Assembly (NCBI GenBank): GCA_003149575.1
Contig: QCWG01000001.1
Coordinates: 1,680,334-1,744,333 of the forward strand
Direction: 5' to 3'
Length of the DNA: 64,000 nt
From: Altererythrobacter sp. XM-24bin4
GTDB taxonomy: Bacteria; Pseudomonadota; Alphaproteobacteria; Sphingomonadales; Sphingomonadaceae
Shown: one piece after another, positions 7,837-17,214 of the stretch
Numbering within the stretch: position 1 is the first letter of the stretch
How the letters are laid out: each line of letters begins with the position of its first letter
The notes under the pieces: generated by a model
What the model saw: only the letters and a program-made list of their open reading frames with translations
Told to the model about the DNA's origin: nothing
Database searches by the model: none
Made by a program: the position numbers and the translations under genes

Positions 7837-10158
7837 ATGCACCAGAAGGAACTTCGTATTGCATTGGTTTGCTACGGCGGCGTCAGCCTGGCGATATACA
7901 TGCACGGTGTTACGAAAGAGCTCTGGCATCTGGCCCGCGCAAGCAGATCCTACCACCTGGAGGAAGAGCCAGAGGGGCACGTGGCCAAGGTCTATCATGA
8001 CTTGCTGGGAGAGATTGAGGCGCAACAAGGACTAAGATTGCGCGTGCTGCCTGATATTCTAACCGGCGCAAGTGCAGGCGGGATAAACGCGGTATTTCTG
8101 TCACAAGCTATATTCGCCGGACATTCGCTTGAGCCACTTACCGATCTGTGGCTTGAGAATGCCGATGTCGACAAATTGCTGGACCCCGATGCCCGCCCAA
8201 TGTGGAAGTTCGCCAAATTCTGGGCCCAACCGATAGCCTGGTGGCTGTTCAAGCGACCCGGCAATGTGGTGTCGGAGAGCGTCGCCCCTGAAACGCGGAG
8301 CGAGGTGCGCCGGAAGGTCTCGCGTTTTGTGCGGGGGCGATGGTTCCAGCCACCCTTTTCCGGCGACAATTTTTCGCAGCTACTGTTCGATGCAATCAAG
8401 GCGATGAACGCCAACGAAACGGGGCCGCCGCTTTTGCCACCAGGCCATCCGTTGGATTTGCTGGTAACGGCCACAGATTTTCGCGGGCATGTAGAGATGC
8501 TGCGCCTTCATAGCCCGGCGGTTGTTGAAGAAAGCGAACACCGCTTGCCGATCGGATTTCGTGGTCTGACCCCGGCTCAATCTGGTGCAGGACTTGCTGA
8601 TCCGCTTGAGCTGACGATTGCAGCGCGCGCGACGGCAAGCTTCCCGGGCGCCTTCCCGCCGCTTGAACTGGCAGAGATCGATCGTTTGGCCCAGCGAAGC
8701 AAACACCATTGGCAAACTCGCGGTGCCTTTCTGAAACGTGTCATGCCCACTCACGTGCGTCTGGGCACGACCGAACAAGTTGCGCTTATCGATGGCTCGG
8801 TGCTGGTCAACGCACCGTTTGAGGGCGCAATTGATGCCCTGCACGGCCGCCCTGCCCATCGTGAAGTAGACCGGAGATTTGTATATATCGATCCGCGTCC
8901 AGATCGGATTGCTTCACTCAAAGATGAGGAACAAAAGCCCGTCGGGTTCTTCGCTGCGATTTTCGGTTCGATATCCGCCCTGCCGCGAGAGCAACCGATC
9001 CGCGACAATCTGGAAGAGTTGAAACAGCAATCCCGCAACGCCGAAAGGTTGCAGCAAATCCTTGCCGGTCTTCGGCCTGAAGTCGACCGCGCGGTTGAGA
9101 AACTTTTCGGGCTGACATTCTTCCTCGACCGGCCAACGCCCAAAAGGCTGCACAACTGGCGCGCGAAAGCGCAGCAATCGGCAGCGCAAGAAGCAGGCTA
9201 TACTTTCCATTCCTACGCGCAGGTGAAACTGGCAGGTATTGTCGAACGCCTGGCGAAATTGGTTCATCAGGCGGCACCGCAACTGGATCTGCCCGACTGT
9301 GATCCCATTGTTTCTACCCTGCGCGGCGAATTAATGCGGCGCGGGTTGGATCAATTGTCCGAGGAAAAGGGCGGTGCAAGCGAGGCTGCAATCGCATTCT
9401 TCCGGACACATGATCTGGGCTTCCGGATTCGCCGTTTGCGCTTGCTGGCGCGGCGATTGGCGCGCGATTGGGAGCGTGATCCCGAAATTCCTGACGATGT
9501 ACTGGACCTCGCGAGGGGTGAAATCTACGCCATTATGCGGCTATACCTTGATCGGGACAAGCATGCGGTTCGGCACCCTGAATTCGGTGACCTGGCCGCC
9601 AATGTTTTTGTCGATCCCGGCGCGGTGTTGGACCACTTGGGGGCGCATCGCTTGCTGCCGGAAATCGATGATGAAGCGCTAGATCGCCTTTGCGCTGCAC
9701 TGGCACAGATGCCCAAGCAACTTCGCCGACGTATGCTGTTCGCCTACCTCGGGTTTCCGTTTTACGATGTCGCGACGCTGCCACTGTTGCGGCACGAAGG
9801 ATTTACCGAATACGATCCGATCAAAGTGGATCGAATTTCTCCTGATGATGCCCCATCGATACGAGATGGCGGCGCCAGAGCGACGCTGCGCGGCATAGAG
9901 TTCTACAACTTTGGCGCTTTCTTTAGCCGTGCCTATCGCGAGAATGACTATCTATGGGGCCGATTGCACGGGGCAGAGCGGATGATCGACCTTGTTTGCT
10001 CAACAGTAGACAGCGGTGTTGATAGCCGCGTCTGCCATGGGTTCAAGCGGCGCGCATTCGAAGCAATCCTGCAGGAAGAGACCGAAGCCGGACGCTGCGA
10101 CGCCGGCCTGATCGAAAGCCTGAAAAGTGAAATCGCGGCGAAGTTTGATACCGTTTAA
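7837..10158 (+). CDS. Patatin-like phospholipase family protein
   Basis: A large (773-residue) patatin-related protein, probably a lipid acyl hydrolase. The start LRIALVCYGGVSLAIYMHGV matches a bacterial patatin-related family with an oxyanion-type GGVS loop. The nucleophile elbow is GASAGG with Ser79, and the catalytic aspartate is in IDGSVLVNAPF (Asp319). The remaining ~450 residues are helical and charged, of unknown role. No signal peptide is seen, so it is probably cytoplasmic or peripherally membrane-bound. The start is supported by AAGGAAATCAAC before the ATG. It is divergent from radA and convergent with the next gene (9 bp gap). The substrate is unknown. Confidence 0.88.
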   Translation: MHQKELRIALVCYGGVSLAIYMHGVTKELWHLARASRSYHLEEEPEGHVAKVYHDLLGEIEAQQGLRLRVLPDILTGASAGGINAVFLSQAIFAGHSLEPLTDLWLENADVDKLLDPDARPMWKFAKFWAQPIAWWLFKRPGNVVSESVAPETRSEVRRKVSRFVRGRWFQPPFSGDNFSQLLFDAIKAMNANETGPPLLPPGHPLDLLVTATDFRGHVEMLRLHSPAVVEESEHRLPIGFRGLTPAQSGAGLADPLELTIAARATASFPGAFPPLELAEIDRLAQRSKHHWQTRGAFLKRVMPTHVRLGTTEQVALIDGSVLVNAPFEGAIDALHGRPAHREVDRRFVYIDPRPDRIASLKDEEQKPVGFFAAIFGSISALPREQPIRDNLEELKQQSRNAERLQQILAGLRPEVDRAVEKLFGLTFFLDRPTPKRLHNWRAKAQQSAAQEAGYTFHSYAQVKLAGIVERLAKLVHQAAPQLDLPDCDPIVSTLRGELMRRGLDQLSEEKGGASEAAIAFFRTHDLGFRIRRLRLLARRLARDWERDPEIPDDVLDLARGEIYAIMRLYLDRDKHAVRHPEFGDLAANVFVDPGAVLDHLGAHRLLPEIDDEALDRLCAALAQMPKQLRRRMLFAYLGFPFYDVATLPLLRHEGFTEYDPIKVDRISPDDAPSIRDGGARATLRGIEFYNFGAFFSRAYRENDYLWGRLHGAERMIDLVCSTVDSGVDSRVCHGFKRRAFEAILQEETEAGRCDAGLIESLKSEIAAKFDTV

Positions 10159-10167
10159 GCTGTCGAA

Positions 10168-11055
10168 TTAGTTGAGGCTTTTCCAAACGGCCTCAATAAA
10201 CCGATCTTCGTTGATGAAGCCTTCACCCCCATCAAAACTGTCGAGCGGGCGCAAGGCTTGAGCTTCCTCCAGCGATGATCCGGAATCGCGCAGCGCGCGA
10301 ATTCGGGTCACAGCCTCACCTACAGTGTTGCGATAAGCGATCAATTCGCGGCGATCCGACATTGTGCCATGGCCCGGGATCACCTTTGTATCCTCATCCA
10401 TCAGGTTGATCGCGCTATCCAGCGAATAGAGCAGGTCTTCGATATCACCGCCGGACGCCACATCGACAAAGGGCCAGCGCGGTATCTTGAAGTAAAGATC
10501 GCCCATATGGACGATATTCTTTTCGCGCCAGCGCACGATACTGTCGCCATCGGTTTGGCCACCACCGACAAACACGACATCAATTGTGTCGCCATTGAGG
10601 TGCAAGGTCACACCGCGTTCATAAGTGACAACAGGCAGAGCCGCCTTGGGTGACGGCGGCGTTACGCGCTCACCGCGGGTCGGCGGGAATGACATCCAGA
10701 AGCGCACATTGTGATGCGCGGAGATCGTTGCGCCAGTGCCGCCGAAATGTTCGTTTCCGCCCGTGTGGTCACCGTGCCAATGCGTATTGACGACATATTT
10801 GACGGGCGTCGCGCCAAGATAGGCGACCGCGCCTTCGATCTTCTCTGATAGCGGCGCGAACTGGTCATCGATCAGGATCGTGCCATCCTCACCATGGCTA
10901 ACAGCCATATTGCCGCCCGCACCGAAAAGTACGGCCACACCCTGCGCCAACTCTTCGGAAGTAATATCCACCTCGCTGAAGTCTCGCTGAGCTGCCAGGG
11001 GCGATGCAATAAAGATCGATGCGGTTGCTAGTGCGGTGGCGAAAATGCGTTTCAT
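10168..11055 (-). CDS. Secreted MBL-fold metallo-hydrolase with altered zinc ligand
   Basis: A 295-residue protein with a signal peptide (about residues 1-22, ending SPLAAQ) and a metallo-beta-lactamase fold. Motif HWHGDH lies at residues 92-97, the bridging aspartate in VHMGDLYF (about 186), and the last histidine in IPGHG (about 238). Where relatives usually read GxxHTDGD, this one has GGGQTDGD, with Gln167 in place of the third zinc histidine. The protein should be periplasmic; the substrate is unknown and beta-lactamase activity is not implied. It stands alone between the patatin gene and dnaJ. Confidence 0.82.
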   Translation of the reverse strand: MKRIFATALATASIFIASPLAAQRDFSEVDITSEELAQGVAVLFGAGGNMAVSHGEDGTILIDDQFAPLSEKIEGAVAYLGATPVKYVVNTHWHGDHTGGNEHFGGTGATISAHHNVRFWMSFPPTRGERVTPPSPKAALPVVTYERGVTLHLNGDTIDVVFVGGGQTDGDSIVRWREKNIVHMGDLYFKIPRWPFVDVASGGDIEDLLYSLDSAINLMDEDTKVIPGHGTMSDRRELIAYRNTVGEAVTRIRALRDSGSSLEEAQALRPLDSFDGGEGFINEDRFIEAVWKSLN

Positions 11056-11121
11056 GACTGTTCCCTCTGTTTGACCTAGGCTTAAGTCTTGCCGAGAGAA
11101 GGGTCGAGAATTGCCCGTAAA

Positions 11122-12261
11122 TTAACTGCCGAACGCTTCCTTCACGCGGTCGAAAAAGCCCTTGCTTTCGGGGCATTCTTCACCGGTTTCGGTTTCGCGA
11201 AACTGCTTCAGCAGTTCCTTTTGCGCCTTGGACAGTTTGGTCGGTGTTTCCACCGCAATTTCGACCACCAGGTCACCACGTCCGCGGCCTTGCAGCACGG
11301 GCATCCCCGCTCCGCGTACGCGCAACTGCTTGCCGGATTGAATGCCCACCGGGATTTCAACGCTGTTATCGTCACCGCCCAGATCAGGGATATCGACCGT
11401 GCCGCCAAGCGCAGCTGTAGTGAAGCTGATCGGAACGCGCGTGAGCAGCGTCGTACCCTCGCGCTGGAAAACCGCGTGCGGCTTCACATGTACGAAAATG
11501 TATAGATCGCCCGCAGGAGCGCCTCTGGGCCCGGCCTCCCCCTTGCCAGACAAACGAATGCGCGTACCGGTATCGACGCCTGGCGGAACTTCAACCTCGA
11601 GTGAGCGCGCCTTGTCGACGACCCCTTCCCCGCGGCAATCACCGCAAGGGTTTTCGATCACAGCGCCGCGGCCGTGACAGGTCGGGCATGGGCGTTCAAC
11701 CACGAAGAAACCTTGCTTGGCGCGAACTTTGCCGTGACCATCGCACATTCGACATTCGCGTTCGCTTGTACCCGGAGTAGCGCCAGACCCATCGCAAGTG
11801 CCGCAGCTCTGCGAGACTTCGATTTCCAGCTCGACTGTTTTTCCGTGGAAGGCATCGTCCAGGCTGACTTCCAAATCATATCGGAGATCCGCTCCGCGCC
11901 GCGGCTGCGCGCGTTGCCGCCCGCCACCGCCGCCAAAAGCGCTGCCGAAAATAGTCTCGAAGATGTCCCCGATATCGCCAAAATCGCCTTGCGGACCACG
12001 ACCGCCGCCGCCACCGCCGGACATTCTCTGCGTATATGCTGAATGGCCATAGCGATCATAGGCCGCGCGCTTCTGCGGGTCCTTCAGGCAATCATAGGCC
12101 TCGTTGATGGACTTGAATTTTGCCTCACTCTCGGCATCGCCCGGATTACGATCCGGATGATACTTCATCGCAAGCTTGCGGTATGAGCTCTTCAGCGCAC
12201 CGCCGTCAACGTCGCGCGAGACTTGAAGCAATTCGTAATAGTCGATGTCGGTAGATGCCAT
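11122..12261 (-). CDS. dnaJ: Chaperone DnaJ (Hsp40)
   Basis: Co-chaperone that stimulates DnaK ATPase and delivers unfolded substrates. The 379-residue protein has the J domain (residues 1-70, with YHPDRNPGD), a Gly/Phe-rich linker at about 80-115, four CxxCxGxG zinc repeats (CGTCDGSG, CRMCDGHG, CPTCHGRG, CGDCRGEG), and the substrate-binding C-terminal domains. It lies 79 bp downstream of dnaK on the same strand, the usual dnaKJ arrangement. No separate terminator is visible between them. Confidence 0.98.
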   Translation of the reverse strand: MASTDIDYYELLQVSRDVDGGALKSSYRKLAMKYHPDRNPGDAESEAKFKSINEAYDCLKDPQKRAAYDRYGHSAYTQRMSGGGGGGRGPQGDFGDIGDIFETIFGSAFGGGGGRQRAQPRRGADLRYDLEVSLDDAFHGKTVELEIEVSQSCGTCDGSGATPGTSERECRMCDGHGKVRAKQGFFVVERPCPTCHGRGAVIENPCGDCRGEGVVDKARSLEVEVPPGVDTGTRIRLSGKGEAGPRGAPAGDLYIFVHVKPHAVFQREGTTLLTRVPISFTTAALGGTVDIPDLGGDDNSVEIPVGIQSGKQLRVRGAGMPVLQGRGRGDLVVEIAVETPTKLSKAQKELLKQFRETETGEECPESKGFFDRVKEAFGS

Positions 12262-12340
12262 GCTGCTGCTTCCCTGCCCTAAACGCTAACCGCCACCGGC
12301 GCTATATGCGCTGGCGGCGGCAGAGTTTCCCATTAGGACA

Positions 12341-14284
12341 TCAGCCCTTTTTATTGTCGCTGTCTTCGCTCGAATTTTCGTCAACTTCGGAGAATTCCGC
12401 ATCGACAACTTCTTCGTCAGCCGAACTATCCGAAGAACCTTCCGCGCCAGCGTCAGGACCGGCAGCCTGCTCTTTTTCGTAGATCTGCTGACCCATCTTC
12501 ATGGCCGCTTCTGTAAGCGCCTGCGCCTTTGCATTGATCGCATCGACATCATCGCCTTCGAGCGCGGTCTTGGCTTCGGCCAAGGCTGCTTCGACGGCAG
12601 ATTTCGTATCAGCGTCAACCTTGTCGCTATGCTCTTCGATCTGCTTCTCGGTCGCGTGCACCAGGCTGTCTGCCTGATTGCGAGCTTCCGCAGATTCGCG
12701 GCGCTTCTTGTCTTCTTCCGCGAACTTTTCGGCATCCTGAACCATCTGATCAATGTCCGAATCCGACAAACCACCAGACGCCTGGATCTTGATCTGCTGT
12801 TCCTTGCCGGTGCCCTTATCCTTGGCAGAGACATTCACGATACCGTTTGCGTCAATGTCAAAGGTCACTTCGACTTGCGGAACACCGCGCGGCGCGGGCG
12901 GGATGCCCACCAGATCAAACTGTCCAAGCAGCTTGTTGTCAGCGGCCATCTCGCGCTCACCCTGGAAAACCCGGATGGTCACGGCATTCTGATTGTCTTC
13001 AGCGGTCGAATAGACCTGTGTCTTCTTCGTCGGGATCGTCGTGTTGCGATCGATCATGCGGGTGAAGACACCGCCCAGTGTTTCAATACCCAGCGACAGC
13101 GGGGTCACGTCGAGCAGAAGCACGTCTTTGACGTCGCCCTGCAGAACGCCCGCCTGAATGGCGGCCCCCATGGCCACCACTTCATCAGGGTTCACGCCAG
13201 TGTGCGGCTTCTTGCCGAAGAATTCTTCCACGACTTCGCGAACCTTTGGCATACGGGTCATACCGCCAACCAGGATCACTTCATCAATCGCGCCTTTATC
13301 CAGACCTGCATCAGCGAGCGCTTTCTTGCACGGATCGAGCGTGCGCTTGATCAGATCGCCAACCATCTTTTCCAGGCTGGAACGTGTGATCGTTTCAACA
13401 AGGTGCAGCGGCGTGGAAGAACCATCTTCCATGCGCGCGGTAATGAACGGCAGGTTCACTTCTGTCTGCTGCGAGCTAGAGAGTTCGATCTTGGCCTTTT
13501 CAGCCGCTTCTTTCAGACGCTGTAGTGCAAGCTTGTCCTTGCGCAGGTCCATGTTCTCTTTCGTCTTGAACTGGTCAGCCAGCCATTCAACGATCGCGCT
13601 GTCGAAATCTTCACCACCAAGGAAGGTATCGCCATTGGTCGATTTAACTTCGAACACGCCATCACCGATTTCGAGGACGGAGATATCAAAAGTACCGCCG
13701 CCAAGGTCATAGACAGCGATGGTTTTGCCGTCTTCCTTGTCGAGGCCATAAGCCAGTGCCGCGGCAGTAGGCTCGTTAATAATACGCAGAACCTCGAGGC
13801 CTGCGATCTTGCCCGCGTCCTTGGTTGCCTGACGCTGGGCATCGTTAAAGTAGGCCGGAACAGTGATAACTGCCTGCTCTACCTTCTCGCCAAGATATTC
13901 CTCAGCGGTCTCTTTCATCTTTTGCAGGATGAATGCAGAGATCTGCGACGGTGAATAATCTTCACCGCCAGCGTTGACCCATGCATCGCCATTGGTGCCC
14001 TTGACGATATTGTAAGGGACCAGTTCCATGTCCTTCTTGGTCATCGGATCATCGAACCGGCGACCGATCAGGCGCTTCACTGCATAAACCGTATTGTCAG
14101 GGTTGGTCACTGCCTGGCGCTTTGCCGGCTGACCAATCAGACGCTCACCATCTTTGGTGAAAGCGACGATAGAAGGTGTAGTGCGCGCACCTTCAGAGTT
14201 TTCGACGACCTTGGGCTTGCCCCCGTCCATAACAGACACGCACGAGTTGGTGGTGCCGAGGTCGATACCGATTACTTTACCCAT
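12341..14284 (-). CDS. dnaK: Chaperone DnaK (Hsp70)
   Basis: ATP-dependent Hsp70 chaperone. The 647-residue protein starts [17 protein letters not shown], has the nucleotide-binding domain to about residue 385 ([20 protein letters not shown] is the phosphate-2 loop region), the linker [15 protein letters not shown], the substrate-binding beta domain, the helical lid, and an acidic disordered tail ending in DSDNKKG. The upstream 180 bp, to the divergent copper-chaperone gene, should hold its promoter. I could not identify a CIRCE element there, so HrcA control of this gene is not supported by the sequence; control by a heat-shock sigma factor is possible. Confidence 0.99.
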   Translation of the reverse strand: MGKVIGIDLGTTNSCVSVMDGGKPKVVENSEGARTTPSIVAFTKDGERLIGQPAKRQAVTNPDNTVYAVKRLIGRRFDDPMTKKDMELVPYNIVKGTNGDAWVNAGGEDYSPSQISAFILQKMKETAEEYLGEKVEQAVITVPAYFNDAQRQATKDAGKIAGLEVLRIINEPTAAALAYGLDKEDGKTIAVYDLGGGTFDISVLEIGDGVFEVKSTNGDTFLGGEDFDSAIVEWLADQFKTKENMDLRKDKLALQRLKEAAEKAKIELSSSQQTEVNLPFITARMEDGSSTPLHLVETITRSSLEKMVGDLIKRTLDPCKKALADAGLDKGAIDEVILVGGMTRMPKVREVVEEFFGKKPHTGVNPDEVVAMGAAIQAGVLQGDVKDVLLLDVTPLSLGIETLGGVFTRMIDRNTTIPTKKTQVYSTAEDNQNAVTIRVFQGEREMAADNKLLGQFDLVGIPPAPRGVPQVEVTFDIDANGIVNVSAKDKGTGKEQQIKIQASGGLSDSDIDQMVQDAEKFAEEDKKRRESAEARNQADSLVHATEKQIEEHSDKVDADTKSAVEAALAEAKTALEGDDVDAINAKAQALTEAAMKMGQQIYEKEQAAGPDAGAEGSSDSSADEEVVDAEFSEVDENSSEDSDNKKG

Positions 14285-14467
14285 GTTTCTTCGTTTCCCA
14301 TCAGTTCAATTATTGGACACCGCGCATTGTGCTTTCCAAAGTTGGCAAAACAGCTCGGCGGCTCAGTCCGTCAGGTGTGATACTCGGGGGATATAGGTGC
14401 GGTTTTGCTTGGCACAAGGGAACAGGCACACTAGATTTTGCATGTTTTCAGACCGGAGAAACCTGAC

Positions 14468-14950
14468 ATGAAGTTCAATCAATTGGCCGCCGCGAGCATG
14501 CTCTTCTCTACATTCGCCTTGGCAGCTTGTGGCGCAGAGCCGGAGACTGTGGTCGAAGCCGAACCCGAAGGTGTGCCCGGTTTGAGCGTCGAAAATGCTC
14601 GCGTTGTTCTGGCGCCGGTGCCGGGCAATCCGGCTGCAGGCTATTTCGATCTGAAGTATGAAAACGACCGCGGCCTCGCGATCCGCCGGGCCGATGTAAG
14701 CGGCGCTGAGAAGACCGAAATCCACGCTTATGGAGAATGGAACGGCAAGATGACCATGGCCGAAGCCATGGAAATTGCCATTCAGAAGGGCACTGAAATC
14801 GCGTTCGAGCCAGGCGGCTATCACCTGATGGTGTTTGATCTGGATGAAAGTGTTGAGCCCGGTGATACGGTCGAGTTTACGCTGACTGTGTCGGGAGGGG
14901 ACAAACACAGCTTTGAAGGCGAAGTTCGCGCCGCCGGGGACGAGCGCTGA
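14468..14950 (+). CDS. PCu(A)C-domain copper chaperone lipoprotein
   Basis: A periplasmic copper(I) chaperone-like protein of the PCu(A)C family, which helps load the CuA or CuB sites of cytochrome oxidase. The 160-residue protein has a lipoprotein signal peptide (lipobox LAAC, about residue 21), an Asp/Glu-rich linker, then a cupredoxin-like domain. Candidate ligands are His in EIHAYGEWNGKMTM, the following methionines, and the HLM of PGGYHLMVFDL; the usual HM pair is HA here. The ATG at 14468 is chosen over 14438 because it begins the signal peptide and follows CGGAGAAACC. No oxidase genes are adjacent. Confidence 0.85.
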   Translation: MKFNQLAAASMLFSTFALAACGAEPETVVEAEPEGVPGLSVENARVVLAPVPGNPAAGYFDLKYENDRGLAIRRADVSGAEKTEIHAYGEWNGKMTMAEAMEIAIQKGTEIAFEPGGYHLMVFDLDESVEPGDTVEFTLTVSGGDKHSFEGEVRAAGDER

Positions 14951-15000
14951 ACCACGTTTCCACCGGAGGAGATTTAAGCGTTTCTCCACTCGCCTGTCCG

Positions 15001-15360
15001 GTGGGTGGCGAGCGCGCACTTACTCCGGGCGAAGTGAAATTGGCAGCTTCTGTTTTCGGGACGGCGATCGACTACGCTGCAGTCACAATCCGGCGCAGAA
15101 AGTGGTTTCCGTTTCAGCCGCGCAAGGTCACGATGGCACCGGGCGGGCATTTGCATTTCCATCCCAGGGGCAGCGCCTATTGCGATGATTTCTCAAGCGA
15201 GGATCTGCACCGGCAGGGCTTCTTCATACATGAGATGACAAATGTCTGGCAGGCGCAGGCACGCGGCATCTGGAGTACGCGGCAAGCTACATCAACAAGC
15301 AGGCCGGCAGTATCGCGGGCAATGACCCCGATGTCGGCACCGGCGGCACGCCTTTCATGA
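15001..15360 (+). pseudogene. Truncated 'vgr-related'-type protein, C-terminus lost
   Basis: The frame from a GTG at 15001 (open further upstream without an obvious start) encodes GGERALTPGEVKLAASVFG, then RRRKWFPFQPRKVTMAPGGH and FFIHEMTNVWQAQARGIW. This matches a small protein family that I recall from sphingomonads as 'vgr-related protein', in which the last segment reads HEMTHVWQ followed by about 60-70 more residues. Here the similarity stops near position 15265 and the frame ends in a serine/arginine-rich nonsense tail at 15360. In addition, the second histidine of the HExxH-like motif is asparagine. I read this as a broken gene. Confidence 0.6.
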
Positions 15361-15410
15361 AGTATGTGAAGAAGCACCACGATGAAAACTGTGCGCAAGT
15401 AGTGGCGTGA
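15258..15410 (+). pseudogene. C-terminal remnant of an indoleamine 2,3-dioxygenase-like gene
   Basis: In a different frame from the preceding fragment, positions 15258-15410 encode RHLEYAASYINKQAG, then DVGTGGTPFMKYVKKHHDEN and a TGA. This pattern (arginine-His-Leu, hydrophobic-Tyr-Ile, then GTGGT-hydrophobic-Met) is the C-terminal signature of the indoleamine 2,3-dioxygenase family; human IDO1 has GTGGTDLMNFLK. Nothing upstream in this frame resembles the rest of the enzyme: there is a stop at 15231-15233. A deletion joining two formerly separate genes explains both fragments. Confidence 0.6.
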
Positions 15411-15413
15411 TAC

Positions 15414-15452
15414 AAAAAGGGCGAGGTAGCAAACGCCGCCTCGCCCCTTTTT
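15414..15452. terminator. Bidirectional intrinsic terminator
   Basis: Stem GGGCGAGG (15419-15426) pairs with CCTCGCCC (15439-15446), flanked by A5 on the left and T5 on the right, so it can terminate in both directions. It lies between the plus-strand remnant and the end of grpE on the minus strand. Confidence 0.8.
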
Positions 15453-15470
15453 CAAATTCTAGTCTCTGAC

Positions 15471-16052
15471 TCAGGGCTTCTTCGCCACGCCAACCATAGC
15501 CGGACGTAGCAAGCGGTCCTTGATCATATAGCCGCTCTGCATTTCTTGCACGATCGTGCCTTCTTCGTGCTCTTCAGTTGGCACTTCCATCATCGCCTGA
15601 TGCTGATTCGGATCGAGAGGCAGGCCAACCGAAGCAATGCGCTTCACACCGTGCTGGCCGAATACTTTCTCAAGTTCGCGCTGAGTGGCTTCAATGCCGG
15701 TTACAAGCGCCTTCATCTTGTCGTCTTCACGCAGACTTTTGGGAATTGCCGCAATCGCACGCTCAAGGTTGTCTGACACGCTCAGAACATCTCGTGCAAA
15801 GCCGGTCGCGGCGTAGGCGCGCGCGTCTTGCACATCCTTTTCCGCGCGGCGGCGCACATTCTGTGCCTCTGCTTTGGCGTAGAGAATATCCTGCTTTGCG
15901 GTCTCCAGATCGGCCTTCAGCGCATCGAGCGCTTTCTCGAAACCGTCTTCAGATGCCTCGTCCTCTCCATTGTCGAGGAACTCCTCCGGCACGCCTTCAA
16001 GTTCTTTGTCTACCGCATCATCTTCTGCTTGCGATTTGTCGTTGTCGATCAT
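15471..16052 (-). CDS. grpE: Nucleotide exchange factor GrpE
   Basis: Releases ADP from DnaK during its chaperone cycle. The 193-residue protein has an acidic N-terminus (about 1-40), a long coiled coil (about 40-90, ALDALKADLETAKQDILYAK then RRRAEKDVQDARAYA), and the beta-rich head with LPLDPNQHQAMM and VQEMQSGYMIKDRLLRPAMV. It lies 18 bp downstream of hrcA and ends at a strong terminator, so hrcA-grpE is a two-gene transcription unit. Confidence 0.98.
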   Translation of the reverse strand: MIDNDKSQAEDDAVDKELEGVPEEFLDNGEDEASEDGFEKALDALKADLETAKQDILYAKAEAQNVRRRAEKDVQDARAYAATGFARDVLSVSDNLERAIAAIPKSLREDDKMKALVTGIEATQRELEKVFGQHGVKRIASVGLPLDPNQHQAMMEVPTEEHEEGTIVQEMQSGYMIKDRLLRPAMVGVAKKP

Positions 16053-16070
16053 GTTCTTACATTTCCAAAG

Positions 16071-17114
16071 CTATCCGATAAGCTTGCCCAGCGAACGGGC
16101 GGTCAGGTCAATCATGGGTATCACGCGCGCGTAATTCAACCGTGTGGGGCCGATGACGCCAAGCACGCCGACCACCCTTCCCTCACGGTCACGATACGGC
16201 GACGCGATAACCGAAGAGCCGGACAATGCAAACAACCGGTTCTCGCTTCCGATGAAAATCCGCGTAGCTTCGGCTTCGCGCGCGCTTTCCAGCAATTCGG
16301 CAACTGATTGCTTGCTTTCCAAGTCTTCGATCAGGCTGCGCACACGCTCAATGTCCTGCATCGCTGCGTCATCGAGAAGATTCGCTTGTCCGCGTACGAT
16401 TAAAACCGGACGCTGTGCTGCGTCTTCGCTAAGAACCGCAAGACCACGCTCGACCAGATTGCGGCTTGCGCTGTCGAGCTGAGACTTGCCCGATTTGATT
16501 TCTGCCCCGATCGCAGCATTGGCTTCGGCCAACGTCCGCCCAGCAAGACGTGCCGTGATGTAATTGCTCGCTTGCTCCAGCACTGAAGGTGCCAATGAAC
16601 CACCCAACTCGATTACGCGGTTCTCGATCGATCCATCTTCGCTGACGAGCACAGCTAGCACCCTCCCCTGGCCCAGATTGACCAGGCTGAACTGTGCAAG
16701 CTTGGCCTCGCGGGTTGGGACCAACACCATCCCGGCAGCGCCTGAAATGTCAGACAGGATTGCGCTGGTTTGCTCCAATGCTTGTTCGATCGGGCCGCTG
16801 TCTGAAAGACGCCCCTCTATCGCGGCGCGCTCCTCCGCATTGGGCTCTGACACGCGCATCATCCCGTCAACAAACAGGCGCAAGCCGCTTTCGGTTGGCA
16901 TGCGCCCTGCACTTGTGTGCGGCGCGGATAGCAAACCGTGTGCCTCAAGGTCCGACAACACCGCGCGGATCGAGGCCGGCGAAAGATTGACCGTACTATC
17001 GCTGGCAAGCGTTTTTGACCCGACCGGCTGCCCGCGATCCAAATAGCCTTCGACCACGAGACGGAAAATCTCTCTCGCACGGTCGGTCAATTCTGCGATG
17101 GGTGGTGTGGACAT
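16071..17114 (-). CDS. hrcA: Heat-inducible transcription repressor HrcA
   Basis: Repressor that binds CIRCE inverted repeats, typically upstream of groESL. The 347-residue protein has an N-terminal winged helix (about 1-80: LTDRAREIFRLVVEGYLDRG, then LSPASIRAVLSDLEAHGLL and TSAGRMPTESGLRLFVD), a GAF-like middle domain and a C-terminal dimerisation part. No full CIRCE element was found upstream of hrcA, dnaK or grpE here, so its main target (groESL) probably lies elsewhere. The gene is divergent from rph with a 100-bp gap. Confidence 0.97.
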   Translation of the reverse strand: MSTPPIAELTDRAREIFRLVVEGYLDRGQPVGSKTLASDSTVNLSPASIRAVLSDLEAHGLLSAPHTSAGRMPTESGLRLFVDGMMRVSEPNAEERAAIEGRLSDSGPIEQALEQTSAILSDISGAAGMVLVPTREAKLAQFSLVNLGQGRVLAVLVSEDGSIENRVIELGGSLAPSVLEQASNYITARLAGRTLAEANAAIGAEIKSGKSQLDSASRNLVERGLAVLSEDAAQRPVLIVRGQANLLDDAAMQDIERVRSLIEDLESKQSVAELLESAREAEATRIFIGSENRLFALSGSSVIASPYRDREGRVVGVLGVIGPTRLNYARVIPMIDLTARSLGKLIG

Positions 17115-17214
17115 ATAACGCTATCTAGCGCTTTGCTCCACAGCCTCAAGCCTTGCAGGTGACACCGCGCACAGCCTATCGCGGCGGCAACGAATCAAAA
17201 CACAAGGGATTCTC

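Noticed and set aside
12629..13525. Plus-strand ORF of 298 codons
   Set aside because: Antisense to dnaK.
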